The notes under the pieces were generated by a model that saw nothing but the letters and a program-made list of their open reading frames with translations, ran no database searches and was not told the origin of the DNA. The position numbers and the translations under genes were made by a program. Below are positions 13,401-25,113 of a stretch of 64,000 nt of DNA, one piece after another (positions within the stretch are counted from its first letter, which is position 1; each line of letters starts with the position of its first letter). This DNA is from Calliopum simillimum (taxonomy: Eukaryota; Arthropoda; Insecta; Diptera; Lauxaniidae): contig OX638368.1 of NCBI GenBank assembly GCA_951812925.1, forward strand, positions 128,859,309 through 128,923,308. The letters are read 5' to 3'.

Positions 13401-16400
13401 TAAATCTCTCAAAATTAGCATACATATATTGCTCTTTTTGTAAATCATCCTCTAGTCTTAAAAAGCGTCTTTTTTCTTCATCTTTAGCCATCCGCTCAAC
13501 AGCTGCCTTTTCTGCGATAACATTTTCGAAAGCTCTGCTTGAAGCCGTACTTTGAGCTAATCTTAGTAGAACTGATAATTCTTCACGAAGTTTATCTGTC
13601 TTCGCTTTTATTTCTGGTTCTCGAGCAGGATCAGTCAAAAGCTCATGCATTGAAGAAAAAATTCTTGTTCGTAATTCTTGTTCCTGTATTTTTACTTGAT
13701 TGTGAGTATCCTCATGAGCTTTTACTGTGTCATATAGTCTTTGTACTGCGGCTTTGTAAGAAACCTTTTCCTCCTCTGATGTAACATGAGAAAGTTTTAT
13801 TTCAAGCTCTTTCAGTCGCTCTTCTATCGAAAAAGGAATATAAACAAGTTCAGAAGCTGTGCAGTACCCCGATGCTGTCATATGTTGAAGTATCGCTCTC
13901 AGTTCATCTGTATTAACTGGAGCAGCCGCTGCAACTGGAGTACTTTTGCTCGGCAAATCTGATGCTCCATCAGCTTCTTGATTAACCTGAGCAACCGTAG
14001 GTTGAGGACATGTAGTCGGTAACTGTCCAATTCTCACTCCATCTAGATCAGTTTGAGCTTTTCCTTTTTCTAATTTTAATTCCTTTAACTTTTTTCTAAG
14101 CGCATCTTGAGATTTTGGAGACTGTACTGGTTTTTTCTTTAATGCACATAATATTTTTGCAATTTCATCATCCAATCCTTTTATTTTTCTTGTAAGTGCT
14201 TTTTCTGCATCAGCTAGAGCTTTTATCATCGGTAAATTCTTATTTTTCGCTGCTGCTATAGTTTCTCTAATACTCTTAGCCGGCGCTTTTCCCTTTTGTT
14301 TTTCCTTTGGTTCTGGTTTTTTTATTGATTTACCTTTTTTCAATGCTTCTCTTTCTGCTTTTTGCTGTGCTATTTCGTCTGCCTTTTCCTTGTCTCTCTT
14401 CTTTTGCAATTGTAACCTAGCTGCACGGGAAAGTTTCACACCGCCAAGGTGTGTTGGGATCGAATCATCTATGACCGCTGCACCTCTACCAGCTTTTACG
14501 GGTGGCTCAACAATCTTTGGTTTAGCACCAGGTTTTGCGCCAGGCTTAGCACCTTTCTTAGCACATGGCTTAGCCTTCGGTGTAGGTTGCTTAGGTGTAG
14601 GTAGCTTTGGAGGTGGTGGTGTTGGTTCTTTAGGAGGTGTTGGTGTAGGCTGTCGTGGTGGAGTTGGAGTTTTCTCACGTATTATCTCTTTATATGCTCT
14701 GTATCTTTCACCTGCATCTTTTAGTTTATTTAAATCATCAATATTATATATTTTGACGGGTGTTTGTTCTGATGGTGGTTCATAATCAAACTGTTCTCGT
14801 TTTGGAGGCGAGTACACTTGTAGTTCATCAAATGAAGTTTGCTGTGGGGGAATATCGCATGGCGTTGATGGAAATTGCATTAAGTCTTCAACTGGTGTTG
14901 CAGTAGGTGTTTTTGGCGAATAAAAATGAAAATGTGCAACATCGCGATTAGGGTCTGAAAATATAATTGGACCTGGTATGGATACGTTTTCTAGTGAAAT
15001 TTCAACATCTTCTAAATTTTCGTTGTCGTCACATACATCTGATAAGGAAGAGCCCTCTAAAGATAATTCAACTTCCAAAAGGTTTTCTGCGGGCAAATCG
15101 CGCTGTGGAATGTAACAAGGTGACTTGAGTTTTTTAGAGACCTCTAAAACCTGCGCCACTGGCTCTTGCTGAGGTAATCCCATACCTATTTCCTCTTCGT
15201 AACGTAATAAGTTATCTACGAAATAGTTTGATGGAAGGATATCATATCGATTAATGTCCTCCTCAATTCGTTTACGTTCTAATGCAGCAAGTGTACGTGG
15301 AGTAAGAGGAGGTTGTTCAGGTGCCGCCTCAGTTTCAGTTGGATCAACAGCTGCTGTGGGCGTATCTGAAAGTAGATTTGCCATTTGTAGAGCCACTGAA
15401 TCCAATATTGATTGATCTAGTTTTCCAAATTGATTTTCCAATTTCGACTTAATATTTTCGACTGGTGTTGCAGGTTGAATACATATGGTCGGTAATTGAA
15501 ATTTCTTATACTTTAGTGCATACAGTTGAGCTTGAATTTTCTTTTTCTCCTCTTTTAGCATATCTACTTCATTCTTTAGACCAGATACCACCTCAACTAT
15601 CGCACCTTGACATTTATCTTCTTCTGGAATTTTGCCGTACATATCTTGTATTGCATTCTCAGTGGTTGTAATTCTATTACAATATTCTTGCATTTTTCTA
15701 ACAAGGTTTCTTTGTAGTTCTTCATCTCGAAGAACGCTAAGGGTAGCTTGGTATTCATCTATCTTCTTTTTAAGTTCATGTACTTGGGCTTTTCTCCTTG
15801 GCGTTGCATTTATTGGGTCCGTCATAGTTTCTATAATTGAGCGCATTTCTTTAACGGTATCCTTAGCTCTTTCCCTCAGATCTTGTGCCTCAGTCAATGG
15901 TCCATGCATAGGTCCAAATTGAGCGGCCACCACAGCTTGATCACTGGCGACCGGTAATTCTGGCGCTCCCACTGCACCTTGAGCAGCTTGCTCAGCTACT
16001 ACAGCTTGAAGACATGTAATAGGTAACTGGCCAATTCTGGCTAGATCTAGAGCATTTTGGGCTTTTAATTTGTCTGCTCTAAGTTCATTTAATTGTTTTC
16101 TAAGTGCAGGTTGAGTTTGTGAAGTTTGTTGCTTTCCTGGTTTTTTCTTTAGTGCACATAATGTTTTTGCAATTTCATCATCCAATCCTTTTATTTTCTT
16201 CGTAAGTGCTTTTTCTGCATCAGCTTGAGCTTTCATCATCGGTAAATTCTTACTTTTCGCTTCAGCTATAGTTTGCTTTATACTTTTAGCCGTCGTTTTT
16301 CCCTTTGGTTCTGGTTTTGTTATTGGTCTACCTTTTTTCAAAGCTACTCTTTCTGCCTTTTGCTGCGCTATTTCGTCTGCCTTTTCCTTGTCTCTTTTCT

Positions 16401-19400
16401 TTTGCAATTGTAATCGAGCTGCACGCGAAAGTTTCACACCGCCAAGGTGTGTTGGGATCGAATCATCTATGACCGCTGCAGCTCTGCCTGATTTAATAGG
16501 TGGCTGAACAACCTTCGGCTTAGCACCAGGTTTTGCGCCAGGTTTAGCACCAGGCTTAGCACCTGGCTTAGCCTTCGGTGTAGGTTGCTTAGGAGTAGGT
16601 AGCTTTGGAGGTGGTGGTGTCGGTTGCTTAGGAGGTGGGGGGGTGGGGAGCTTAGGGGGCGTAGGCGGTCTTGGAGGAGGTGTACGTGTTGAGCTAACTG
16701 GAACTCGGCCACTTATTAAGTCTTTGTAAATTTTGAGCTTTTCAGCGGGATCTGTAAATTTCTTTAAGTATTCAACATTAAACATTGGAACTTCTTCTGA
16801 TTCGGCATGTATTGGTTCAATGATTGGAGGTCGAGTAACATGAAATTCAAAATCTGGAATATCATCCCGCGGAGACCATGTTTTTTTTGGGGGTGATAGT
16901 ATAAGTTGCGGTTGAGGTTGAGTTGGTAAACACGGAACCAATTCTGGTACAATTTCTGCGTATGTTTCGGAAAGAGATTCGTATGATGCTTCTTCCAATA
17001 AAATTTGTGATGTTTCTGAAATATCATCACCTATACTTTCATATAATGGACAACTTACATCTTGAATAGTATATTCTGGTAAATGATCAATGGATATAGG
17101 TGGAGGTGTCCTGTATCTCTTATCAATTTGACTTGCAATTTGTTCAGGAACTACTTCTTCTGTAATTCCTTCATCAGGAAGTTGCTCAACTGGTTCTTCA
17201 ACTGGTCTTTCAGCAGTTGGACTGCAACCGAAGAGTTCCTTCTCTAACTTTTTATAATCCATCACAAACGAACCTGCCGGAAATGCTTCACTAAGCAGTT
17301 GTAACCGCTCCAATTTTTTTTCATGATATTGCTTCCAGTTTTCAAAATTTAGCTTGAATTTTTCTTTATAATTATAATCGCCATACTCTTCAAATCTCTC
17401 TTTATTTTCGCAATAATACTGCTCCTTTCTCAAATCATCTTTTTGTTTTTCAAGAAGTCTTTCCTCTTTAACCTTAGCCATCCGGAACACAGCATCGTTT
17501 TCAGCGTCAACATTTTCATCCACTCGGACTTCAGCATCGTACATAGCTTCCCTTAGAAGAACACTCAAAGCCTCATAATCTTGTTGTATGATTGTATTTA
17601 ATTCTGACGAACGTGCTTTATCACTTGCACAGGCATTTTTATTAGACTCAATTCTATTTCGAAGCTCTTGTTCCTGTATTTGTATCTGTTTGTAAGTAAT
17701 CTCATGAGCTTTTAACTTATCGTACAGATCCTTTAATTCTTCTTCATAGAATTCTTTTTGCGCATTTGATTTACTGGAACAAACTTTTCCTTGAAGCTCT
17801 TTTAGTCGCTCTTCTATCGAAAAAGGAATGTAAATTAGTTCAGTTGCTTCGCAGTAGTCCATAGCTGGAGTTGTTTGTGGAGCTTCAGGACATATTTCCG
17901 GTAATTCTGACGCTTTCAAAGCATCTTCATCAGCTTCAGCAGCTACCGCAGCTTGAGCACTTGTCGGTAATTCCGAAACCTGTACAGCATCTTGGACAAC
18001 TTGAGCAGTTGTCGCAGCCGGAGGACATACAATCGGTAACCGTCCAATTCTTGCTAGATCTAGATCAGTTTGTGCTTTAAGTTTTTCTTCTCTTAGTTCA
18101 TTTAGTTTCATTCTAAGTCCAGCAATAGCGCGTGCAGGTTGTTTTTTCTTTAGTGCACATAATGTTTTTGCAATATCATCTTCCAATCCTTTTATTTTCC
18201 TCGTAAGTCCTTTTACAGCATCAGCTTGAGCTTTTATCATCGGTAAATTCTTATTCTTCGCTGCGGCTATAGTTTCTCTAATACTCTTAGCCGGCGCTTT
18301 TCCCTTTGGTTGTTCCTTTGGTTCTGGTTTTTTAATTGATTTACCTTTTTTCAGTGCTTCCTTCTCTGCTTTTCGTTGTGCTTTTTCTTTTTCTATTTGC
18401 TCTGCCTTTTCCTTGTCCCTCTTCTTTTGCAATTGTAACCGAGCTGCACGTGAAAGTTTCACACCACCAACGTGAGTTGGGATCGAATCATCTATGACTA
18501 CTGCACCTCTACCAGCTTTTACGGGTGGCTCAACAATCTTCGGTTTAGCACCAGGTCTTGCGCCAGGCTTAGCACCTTTCTTAGCACATGGCTTAGCCTT
18601 CGGTGTAGGTTGCTTAGGTGTAGGTAGCTTTGGAGGTGGTGGTGTCGGTTCTTTTGGAGGTGGTGGTGTAGGCTGTCGTGGTGGGGTTGGAGTTTTCTCA
18701 CGTATTAGCTCTTTGTATGCTCTGTATCTTTCACCTGCATCTGACAGATTATTTAAATCATCAATATTATATATTTTGACGGGTGTTTGTTCTAAAGGTT
18801 CTGGTGATTCATAATCAAATTTTTCTCGCATTGGTGGCGAGTACACTTTAAATTCATCAAATGAAGTTTGCTGTGGAGGAATACCGCATGGCGTTGATGG
18901 AAATTGCATTAAGTCTTCAGCTGGTGTTGCAATAGGTGTTTTTGGTGAGTAAAAATGAAACTCTGCAACAGCACGGTTAGGGTCCGAAAATACATATGGA
19001 CCTGGTATGGATACGTTTTCTAGTGAAATTTCAATATCTTCTAAATTTTCGTCGTCATCACACACATCTGATATGGAGGAAGCGTCCCAAGATAATTCAA
19101 CATCCGCAAGATTTTCTGTGGGCAGTGCGTGCTGTGGAATGTAACGAGGTGACAAAAATTTTTTAGAGACCTCTAAAGCCTGGCCCACTGGCTCTTGCTG
19201 AGGTAATGCTATTCCTATTTCCCCTTCGTAACGTAATAAGTTATCTACGAGATAGTTTGATGGAAGGATATCATATCGATTAATGTCCTCCTCAATTCGT
19301 TTACGTTCCAATGCACGTGGAGTAAGAGGAGGTTCTTCAGGTGCTGTCTTAGTTTCAGTAGAATGGCTTGATACATTACCAGATTGATCGCGATGTGTTA

Positions 19401-21336
19401 TGATGTGCTTTGTAGTAGTTATGAGCTCTCCATTCTCAACTTCGGTTTTTTCAATAACTGTTTCTTCAATACAATCAATGCCTTCACCATCAACTCTCGT
19501 TTTAGTAATTTTTTCAGTACTTTTTGGAGGTGATTGTCTTGTTGAAAGTTCTCTTTCGGCAGCTTGAAATTCTAATGCTTTTTCAGCATCTTGATCAACT
19601 TGAACAGCTATCATAGCTTGTTCACTTGTGCACGGTAGCTCTGAAGCCACCACAGCATCTTGTTCGACTTGAACAGCTACCACAGCTGGGTCACAAGTGG
19701 GCGGTAACTCTGAAGCCAACACAGCTTCTTGTTCAACTTGAGCAGCTACCACCGCTTGAAGACATTTAATAGGTAACTGTCCAGCTCTTACTGCATCTAA
19801 GTCGGCTTGTGTTTTTTTTATTTCTGCTCTCAGTTCATTTAATTTCATTCTAAGTTCAGCGCTTGTTCGTGCAGGTCCTTTTTTCTTTAGTGCACATAAT
19901 GTTTTTGCTATTTCAGCATCCAAACCTTTAAGCTTCCTTGTTAGTGCTTTTTCTGCATCAGCTTGAGCTTTTATCATCGGTAAATTCTTATTCTTCGCTG
20001 CGGCTATAGTTTCTCTAATGCTCTTAGCCGGCGCTTTTCCTTTTGGTTTTTCCTTTTCATCTGGTTTTTTTAATGATTTACCTTTTTTCAATGCTTCCCT
20101 CTCTGCTTTTTGCTGAGCTTTTTGTTGTTTTATTTGTTCTGCTTTTTCCTTGTCTCTCTTCATTTGCAATTGTAACCGAGCTGCACGCGAAAGTTTCACA
20201 CCACCGATTTGTGTTGGAATGGAATCTTCTATGGTTCCTGCGGTGCCAGCACCCCCTCTGCCTGCTTTCATCGGTGGTTGGACAAATTTAGGCTTAGCAG
20301 CAGCCTTAGCACCTGCCTTACCCTTCGCTCCAAGTTGGCCTTTCGGTGGTCCAGGTGGTGTAGGCTGCTTGGGTGGTGGTGGTGTAGGTAGCTTGGGAGG
20401 TGATGGTGTAGGTTGCTTAGGGGGTGTAGGCGGTCTTGGTGGAGGTGTACGTGTTGAACTAACTGGAACTCGGCCAGTTATTATATCTTTGTATGCTTTG
20501 AGTTTATCAGCAGCAGTTTGGAATTTCTTTAAGTATTCAATATTAAACATTGGCACTTGCTCTGCAACTGGTTGTTGCTCGTCTAGGTAAGTTATGGGTT
20601 CACGTGCAGATGTACAAAAATCAAAATCTGGAATATCGTCCTTAGGAGACCATGCCTTTGGTGGTGGTGGTGGCCATGGCTGTGTAAATTCAGGTATCAG
20701 TTCAAACTCAGGACTTGGTCGCTTAGGCAAAGGAGATGGTATTGGTGTATTATCTAGTTCGATTTCTATGTCTTCAAGATCTTCATCTACTTCAAATTCT
20801 GGTTCTATATCTTCTATTGCTTCTTCTACATATTGAGGACGAACAGGTTGAGCTAATTGTATTGCTTCAAGCTCAATGAAATCCCTGTAAACTGTTATTG
20901 CAAAAAGTTTTTTATCAAGAAAATTATTTTGTAATCAGATATGAGTAATTTGCATACAAAATCCTTCGCCAACCTCTGCTGCATTCTCAAATTTTTCATC
21001 AGCAGCTATTCCGAATTCTTCGGGCCTATAACGACCTTTTCTTCCACCACGTCGGAAAAACTCTGGCGAACATATAGCGCTTTCTGCACCCGGTCTTCTT
21101 ACTGCACTCAGATTTTGGATTCTACTCCAATCAGTAAAAGCATTTTCTGGTGTGCGTGCAGGAGATCTTTTGATATTTGAATAATTTTACAATGGGAGCC
21201 ACCGTATAACGCTAATTTACTTACCTTTCGGGTGATTGTGAATTACAAGGGTTTCCAGAAGATCTTTGACTATTGATAAATACATAGGTTCAGATACGTT
21301 GAAGACAATGTGGATGGTTTTATTGAAAGTTTCCAT
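4414..21336 (-). CDS. Giant modular Lys/Pro-rich coiled-coil protein, about 5,592 aa, function unknown
   Basis: The spliced model on the minus strand is exon 1 21336-21225, exon 2 21146-20958, exon 3 20891-4414. Introns of 78 and 66 bp have GTAAGT and GTATGC donors and keep the frame. The start is the first ATG after an in-frame TAA, with no AG acceptor between them, so it is probably the true start. Exon 3 is 16.5 kb of uninterrupted frame. The protein has an acidic N-terminal stretch, then seven modules whose core VKLSRAARLQLQ lies near residues 328, 908, 1582, 2248, 2919, 3653 and 4327. Each core follows a Pro/Thr/Lys-rich hinge (TPPPRPPTPPK, PTPKAKPGAKPGAK) and precedes an Arg/Lys/Glu-rich helix ending IAKTLCALKKK. 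Modules alternate between type A (PMFNVEYLKKF, SSTRTPPPRPPTPP) and type B (VKIYNIDDLN, TPTPPRQPTPP). Long coiled coils separate them. The last ~890 residues are unique, Pro/Lys/Gln-rich, then strongly acidic. No signal peptide, membrane segment or enzyme motif is visible. The composition suggests a cytoskeletal or filament-like scaffold, perhaps microtubule- or sperm-tail-associated; that is inference only. I do not recognise the family. Confidence 0.85.
8690..10890 (-). repeat. Unit B6 block, near-identical to B2
   Basis: This is the partner of the block at 16928-19100. Near 10900-11050 this unit stops resembling B2 and instead resembles B4 (around 15120-15240), so it reads as a mosaic. That pattern fits gene conversion or repeated unequal exchange between modules better than a single tandem duplication, because the adjoining A units (A3 and A7) are not equally similar. 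Confidence 0.75.
16928..19100 (-). repeat. Unit B2 block, near-identical to B6 8.24 kb away
   Basis: From about 16928 to 18860 this DNA matches 8690-10620 almost base for base at a constant offset of 8,238 bp. The offset becomes 8,241 after a single extra codon in the proline hinge. It contains the YIPFSIEERL coil, the IPTHVGG core and the B linker. Unit B4, lying between them, is clearly diverged over the same region. The sharp drop in similarity at 16928/8690 marks one edge of the block; past about 19100/10890 the two copies also differ more. Confidence 0.8.
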
Positions 21337-22097
21337 ATCAAATTTAATGTTCGAAAATTGAAAAAGGAATTATTTAATGTATGTATGTAATAAAACATTG
21401 AATGCTTCTTTAATTGATTTACCTCATTTTTACCAACAACTCTAGTTATACTAAGGGATTCATAAAAAATGTTTGTTCCTTAGATTGATCCCAATAGTTA
21501 CACTTGGAGTCCCGCGAAGTGGCTAGGACCAGCCGTTTTTGGAATAATTTTAAATATACAATCGCGCATAAAATAAGAATCACAAAATAATTTTTATTTT
21601 ACCAATATTTACGTAAATTTTGAGAAAAGCCAAAAAGAAAATGAAAATACGGCTAAATAAAAAAAAATTATATTGAGTTATTTTCCTAAGGTTTTTTTTT
21701 TTTTTCTATATTCTCATTTCATCAAAGTGCATCTAAAAGATTTCAAATTGAAATTTTATAAGTCCAGACTCCAGAGTTTTGAATGGCGGTTTTTCCTATG
21801 GCATTATATCCAAAAATTATTTCCGCAAGCCAAAATGTACGTATGTATGCACGGTTGCCACTTTGGTCTTTAAAGACCAAAAATGGTATTTTTTTCTTGT
21901 TGGTCCGCTGGTCTTTTTTTTCTCATTTGGTCCTTTTTGAAAATTTAAAATAAAAAATTGAAATTGTATTTTTAACCTCAGAAATTTTTTAATAAAATGT
22001 TTTAAAGGAAATTTTATCTACTTTTTTGAGGTATATCTTTACCTATCTCTGACCCTAAAAAACTTATATGCAAATGAGTAAAAAACACAAGAATTTT

Positions 22098-22128
<31 letters not shown>

Positions 22129-22540
22129 GATTTCAACATTTTTTGCATAAGAGTGTTTCTAAAAAATTGCTCCATGCTCGATTTCACGTTAGCTTATGTG
22201 AACATCTTAAGCAATTATATCGCGTTTTTAAGGATCTTTTTGACCCTTTTTTTCAAAAACTTGGTTATAATGGGTTGAAAAATTCTCCAAAGAATCAAAA
22301 GAAGAAAATTGTTGTTTCTACAATTTTAATATAGAAATTTGCGACATGGAATCAAAAGTAAAATATTTGACTTTTCAAACCAATTTTTCTCTGAGTGTAG
22401 GTATCAAGCAGAGGATTTTTATATAAAATAGCTTTGACCGACCTCTGAAAGACCATCAAAAAATTTAAAAAATCCTTAGCTCACTTTTGTGACACTATCT
22501 TTCAAACTTTTGGGGGAAACCGTGGAACTTCCAAACATAC

Positions 22541-23235
22541 ATGCCTGTTCCGAATCCGTGTAATTTTAATTACTTTTCATTTCGGAGGCTTTTTGATGAA
22601 AACGGTGAGTCGTAGGATAAAAAGCATTAGAATCTTTTTTGTGTAGAATTACAGGATCTACAACAAATATTGATTTTCATTACCGAAAAAGTAACCGTTT
22701 GGGAAAAATTTTTAAAATACCGCAAAAAGTCGATAAATTAGATTTTATCGAATATTTCCTAAACGGCTTTTTTTTCGTAAATACAACTCAATCAGGCCTA
22801 TCACTCAATCCATCGTAGATACGAATTTCGTGAGATCTACGAAAGTGCTATCATTGAATTCGAATTGCTACGACGTGAATTCAAAATTCATAGATTAGGA
22901 TCACTTACTCCACCCAAAACTAAAATTTTTTTTTAGTTTTCAACGACTAGGTATGAGTACCGAAGAAATATCATAATTTTATTTAAGAAATACTTCAAAC
23001 TCCACGAATAACGAAGTTACGTTCGTAATTTTTTGAAATCAATAAAAGCATTTTCGTAGATCTCACGAAATTCGTATCTACGATGAATTCAATGATAGGC
23101 CTGATTATTATTTGTAGAACCTGTAATTCTTCACACAAAAGGTTTTAATACTTTTTATCGTGTGAGTCACTATTTTCATCAAAAAGCCTCTTAAGTGAAA
23201 AGTAATTGAAACCACGCGGATTACAGAACAGGCCT
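22541..23235. repeat. Foldback element, family shared with 36.5 kb
   Basis: Outer arms (about 22541-22690 and 23105-23235) and inner arms (about 22795-22855 and 23045-23100) are mutual reverse complements. The inner arm contains CGTAGATACGAATTTCGTGAG. The text around 22600-22670 (GATAAAAAGCATTAGAATC, then GTGTAGAATTACAGGATC) resembles the arms of the foldback at 36466-36773. It is non-coding. Confidence 0.75.
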
Positions 23236-23294
23236 GATAGTATATTTTTTTCAATCGGTCAAATGCAGGTGCAAACCTTAAATACAGCAGGACA

Positions 23295-23510
23295 ATGCCA
23301 GAACTCGACAAACTAAAAGCATCATTGAGCAGCACTTTAGAGAACTCCATTAAAACGTGCAACAAAGCTTCAGATACGATAAAAGCGCTTGGACAAAGCC
23401 GCATGAAAGCTGAAGTGGTCCGTAACCATAATTTAAGAGTACTGTGCAGCATCATAAAAATCTTTTCGAAAAATTTACTAAAACTTATCCTCCAGGAAAA
23501 GTGGAAATAA
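23295..23510 (+). CDS. Small open frame, 71 aa, unrecognised and possibly a gene relic
   Basis: This frame starts MPELDKLKASLSSTLENS and has far more protein-like composition than the surrounding AT-rich DNA, with balanced charged residues and little low complexity. A poly(A)-signal hexamer AATAAA lies at 23506-23511, directly at its end. In the other frame after about 23460 the text reads YPPGKVEIKYY, so a frameshift near there is possible. It may be the terminal exon or processed remnant of a gene whose other parts are missing. No homologue is recognised. Confidence 0.3.
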   Translation: MPELDKLKASLSSTLENSIKTCNKASDTIKALGQSRMKAEVVRNHNLRVLCSIIKIFSKNLLKLILQEKWK

Positions 23511-25011
23511 AGTATTACTAAGTACATATAAGGTATGCACCACTATATTTATTTTTTCCAACGCCGCAAGATCAAAAGGTACACTTTTTTTGCCTCACCA
23601 CCACTCATCACCCGGGCATATAGTTTACTTTTAAGCAAATGAATGAACTTATGTTATTCTTAACGCTGTCATCTAAGCCTTTGTTTATTTGTTAAATATT
23701 GGAGAATTCTTTTGACTTTGCGTTGATTACAAAACTTTTAACAGGGCGTTTTCACCATTACCACACTTTTATGAAAACCAGCATTAGGCTTAAAACACTT
23801 TTATCTACTCACCAATAATTTTTTCGCTTTTATCCGATGTCTCCTAGTATTTTTGATACATTTTTTAAAATCATTTATTTCAAAAACAATGTTTAGTCTG
23901 TTCCACACGGAATTTTGGTTTTGAATTGTCGCGTCGTTAAATTATAGCCACTACGATTATCAAATGTTCTTCTGGAAGTGCTCCAGGCATTATTTCAAAG
24001 CCTTCTTACAGAGCTTAAGCAAAAAACACGTTACACTATTTAGAATAGCCTTTTTTTTTTTTTTGTTTGACTATTGAAAACGCAACAGTTATAAGTAAAT
24101 AACTTTTTATCAACCTAAGGGCACCTTTATACCACATGATTCCAATTGCAAAAGACGCCGGACAACTCACATATCGTTATTCTTATGCCAGATTGACGAA
24201 AGTGCAAATTATTGAATTTGAGCTGTACACACTATATTATATCGTCACCTCAATACTACTAGGTAACTCCAATTTTCTAATTTTGAGATAATTCATTTTA
24301 AGATTTTTGAAAATTTTAATTTACACTGATTTTCGAATTTTCTTGTTTTCTTTGTTTTTTCCTTATAACTTTGCAATGGTGTCACTTTAAAGAACGTTGG
24401 CTGGACCAAACCCTGCAGAATATCATAGGTCACTTATCGCTAGAATAACAATTTATGTTATAGACTTCGCATTTTCTAGTTAATCCCTTCTAGCTTCCAC
24501 ACTTCTGGCACAACTTTATTGAAAGTAAAAGAATTAGCTGAAAATTTAAAAATTTTCACAATCGAAATCTGGCATAAGAGTGACGATATTAGCGTCAATT
24601 TTTGATCGGTTGCATTTAATGTTTTTCTTATGCACGCAGAGATCGTTTTGGACACATCGCGCTCAATTCGAAAAGAGTAAACTTAAAATTTCTCAATTTT
24701 TAGTTTTCACATATTTTAATTTCTTCCACCTTTGGCTGTCACTCTTTTGATACAATGCAAATTTTGCATTAATTTAAAACTAAATTTACATAAAAGCATA
24801 CATATCTATTTTTTAATTGCTTACAAATTTTATGAATTTGCAGACACAAACTTGCATTTGGGGTAATATATTTCTCATACGATGCATAATTTAACTGTAA
24901 CTTAATTAAAAAATAAATAAAAACTTGAAAAAGCATTAACAACACAAGATGTTAATTTGGTTTGGAAAGTGCGTTAGTGTGAATTTCTGTTGCAAAATAA
25001 TTTTCTTTATA

Positions 25012-25017
25012 TTTATT
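25012..25017 (-). promoter_or_regulatory. Candidate poly(A) signal of PpD3
   Basis: The minus strand reads AATAAA about 97 bases past the PpD3 stop codon. It is the nearest canonical hexamer seen downstream of the gene. Confidence 0.5.
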
Positions 25018-25113
25018 ATTGTACTGCCAATTTCCACCTTAGCTTTTATGGTTTTTTTTTATAGTAAACAATTTTAAATTGATTAATTTCTTAAACTGTA
25101 TGTAGATATTAAA

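Larger units (their letters stand above)
7480..20600 (-). repeat. Seven-copy coding repeat array, A-B-A-B-A-B-A, unit about 2 kb
   Basis: The conserved plus-strand word AAGTTTCACACC (complement of the VKLSR core) occurs at about 20191, 18454, 16430, 14431, 12418, 10216 and 8194, giving spacings of about 1.74, 2.02, 2.00, 2.01, 2.20 and 2.02 kb. Units 1, 3, 5 and 7 carry the A linker; units 2, 4 and 6 carry the B linker. Each A-to-B junction is expected to hold a coil starting GPLTEAQDLRER, a KITKTRVDGEG block and RKRIEEDINRYDILPSNY. Each B-to-A junction holds a coil starting YIPFSIEERLKEL, then RYRTPPPISIDHLPEY and WSPRDDIP. Unit 1 lacks the GPLTEAQ coil, which explains its short spacing. The higher-order repeat is therefore an AB dimer of about 4.1 kb, present three and a half times. 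Confidence 0.85.
21337..25011. other. Intergenic region between the giant gene and PpD3
   Basis: Apart from the foldback at 22541-23235 and the small frame at 23295-23510, nothing coding is recognised. The stretch is AT-rich with a long poly-T run near 22099-22128 and further poly-T near 24050. The two genes face the same way (minus), so this region should contain the promoter of the giant gene, upstream of 21336. No clear TATA box or initiator was fixed. Confidence 0.6.

Noticed and set aside
7480..20600. CRISPR-like regular repeats
   Set aside because: The repeats are about 2 kb, coding and eukaryotic; there are no short repeats with unique spacers.
20728..20730. TTG at 20730 as the start of the giant protein
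   Set aside because: The frame is open upstream and connects through two good introns to an ATG at 21336 following an in-frame stop.
8279..20836. Many plus-strand Gly-rich open frames, such as 8279-8608, 12503-12901, 14390-14785 and 20150-20590
   Set aside because: They are antisense shadows of the Pro/Lys-rich hinges of the giant gene; they recur with the modules and have no independent support.
22099..22128. Long poly-T run as a terminator or as a LINE tail
   Set aside because: No adjacent reverse-transcriptase text or target duplication was found, and eukaryotic genes do not end by such runs except for pol III, for which no gene is seen.
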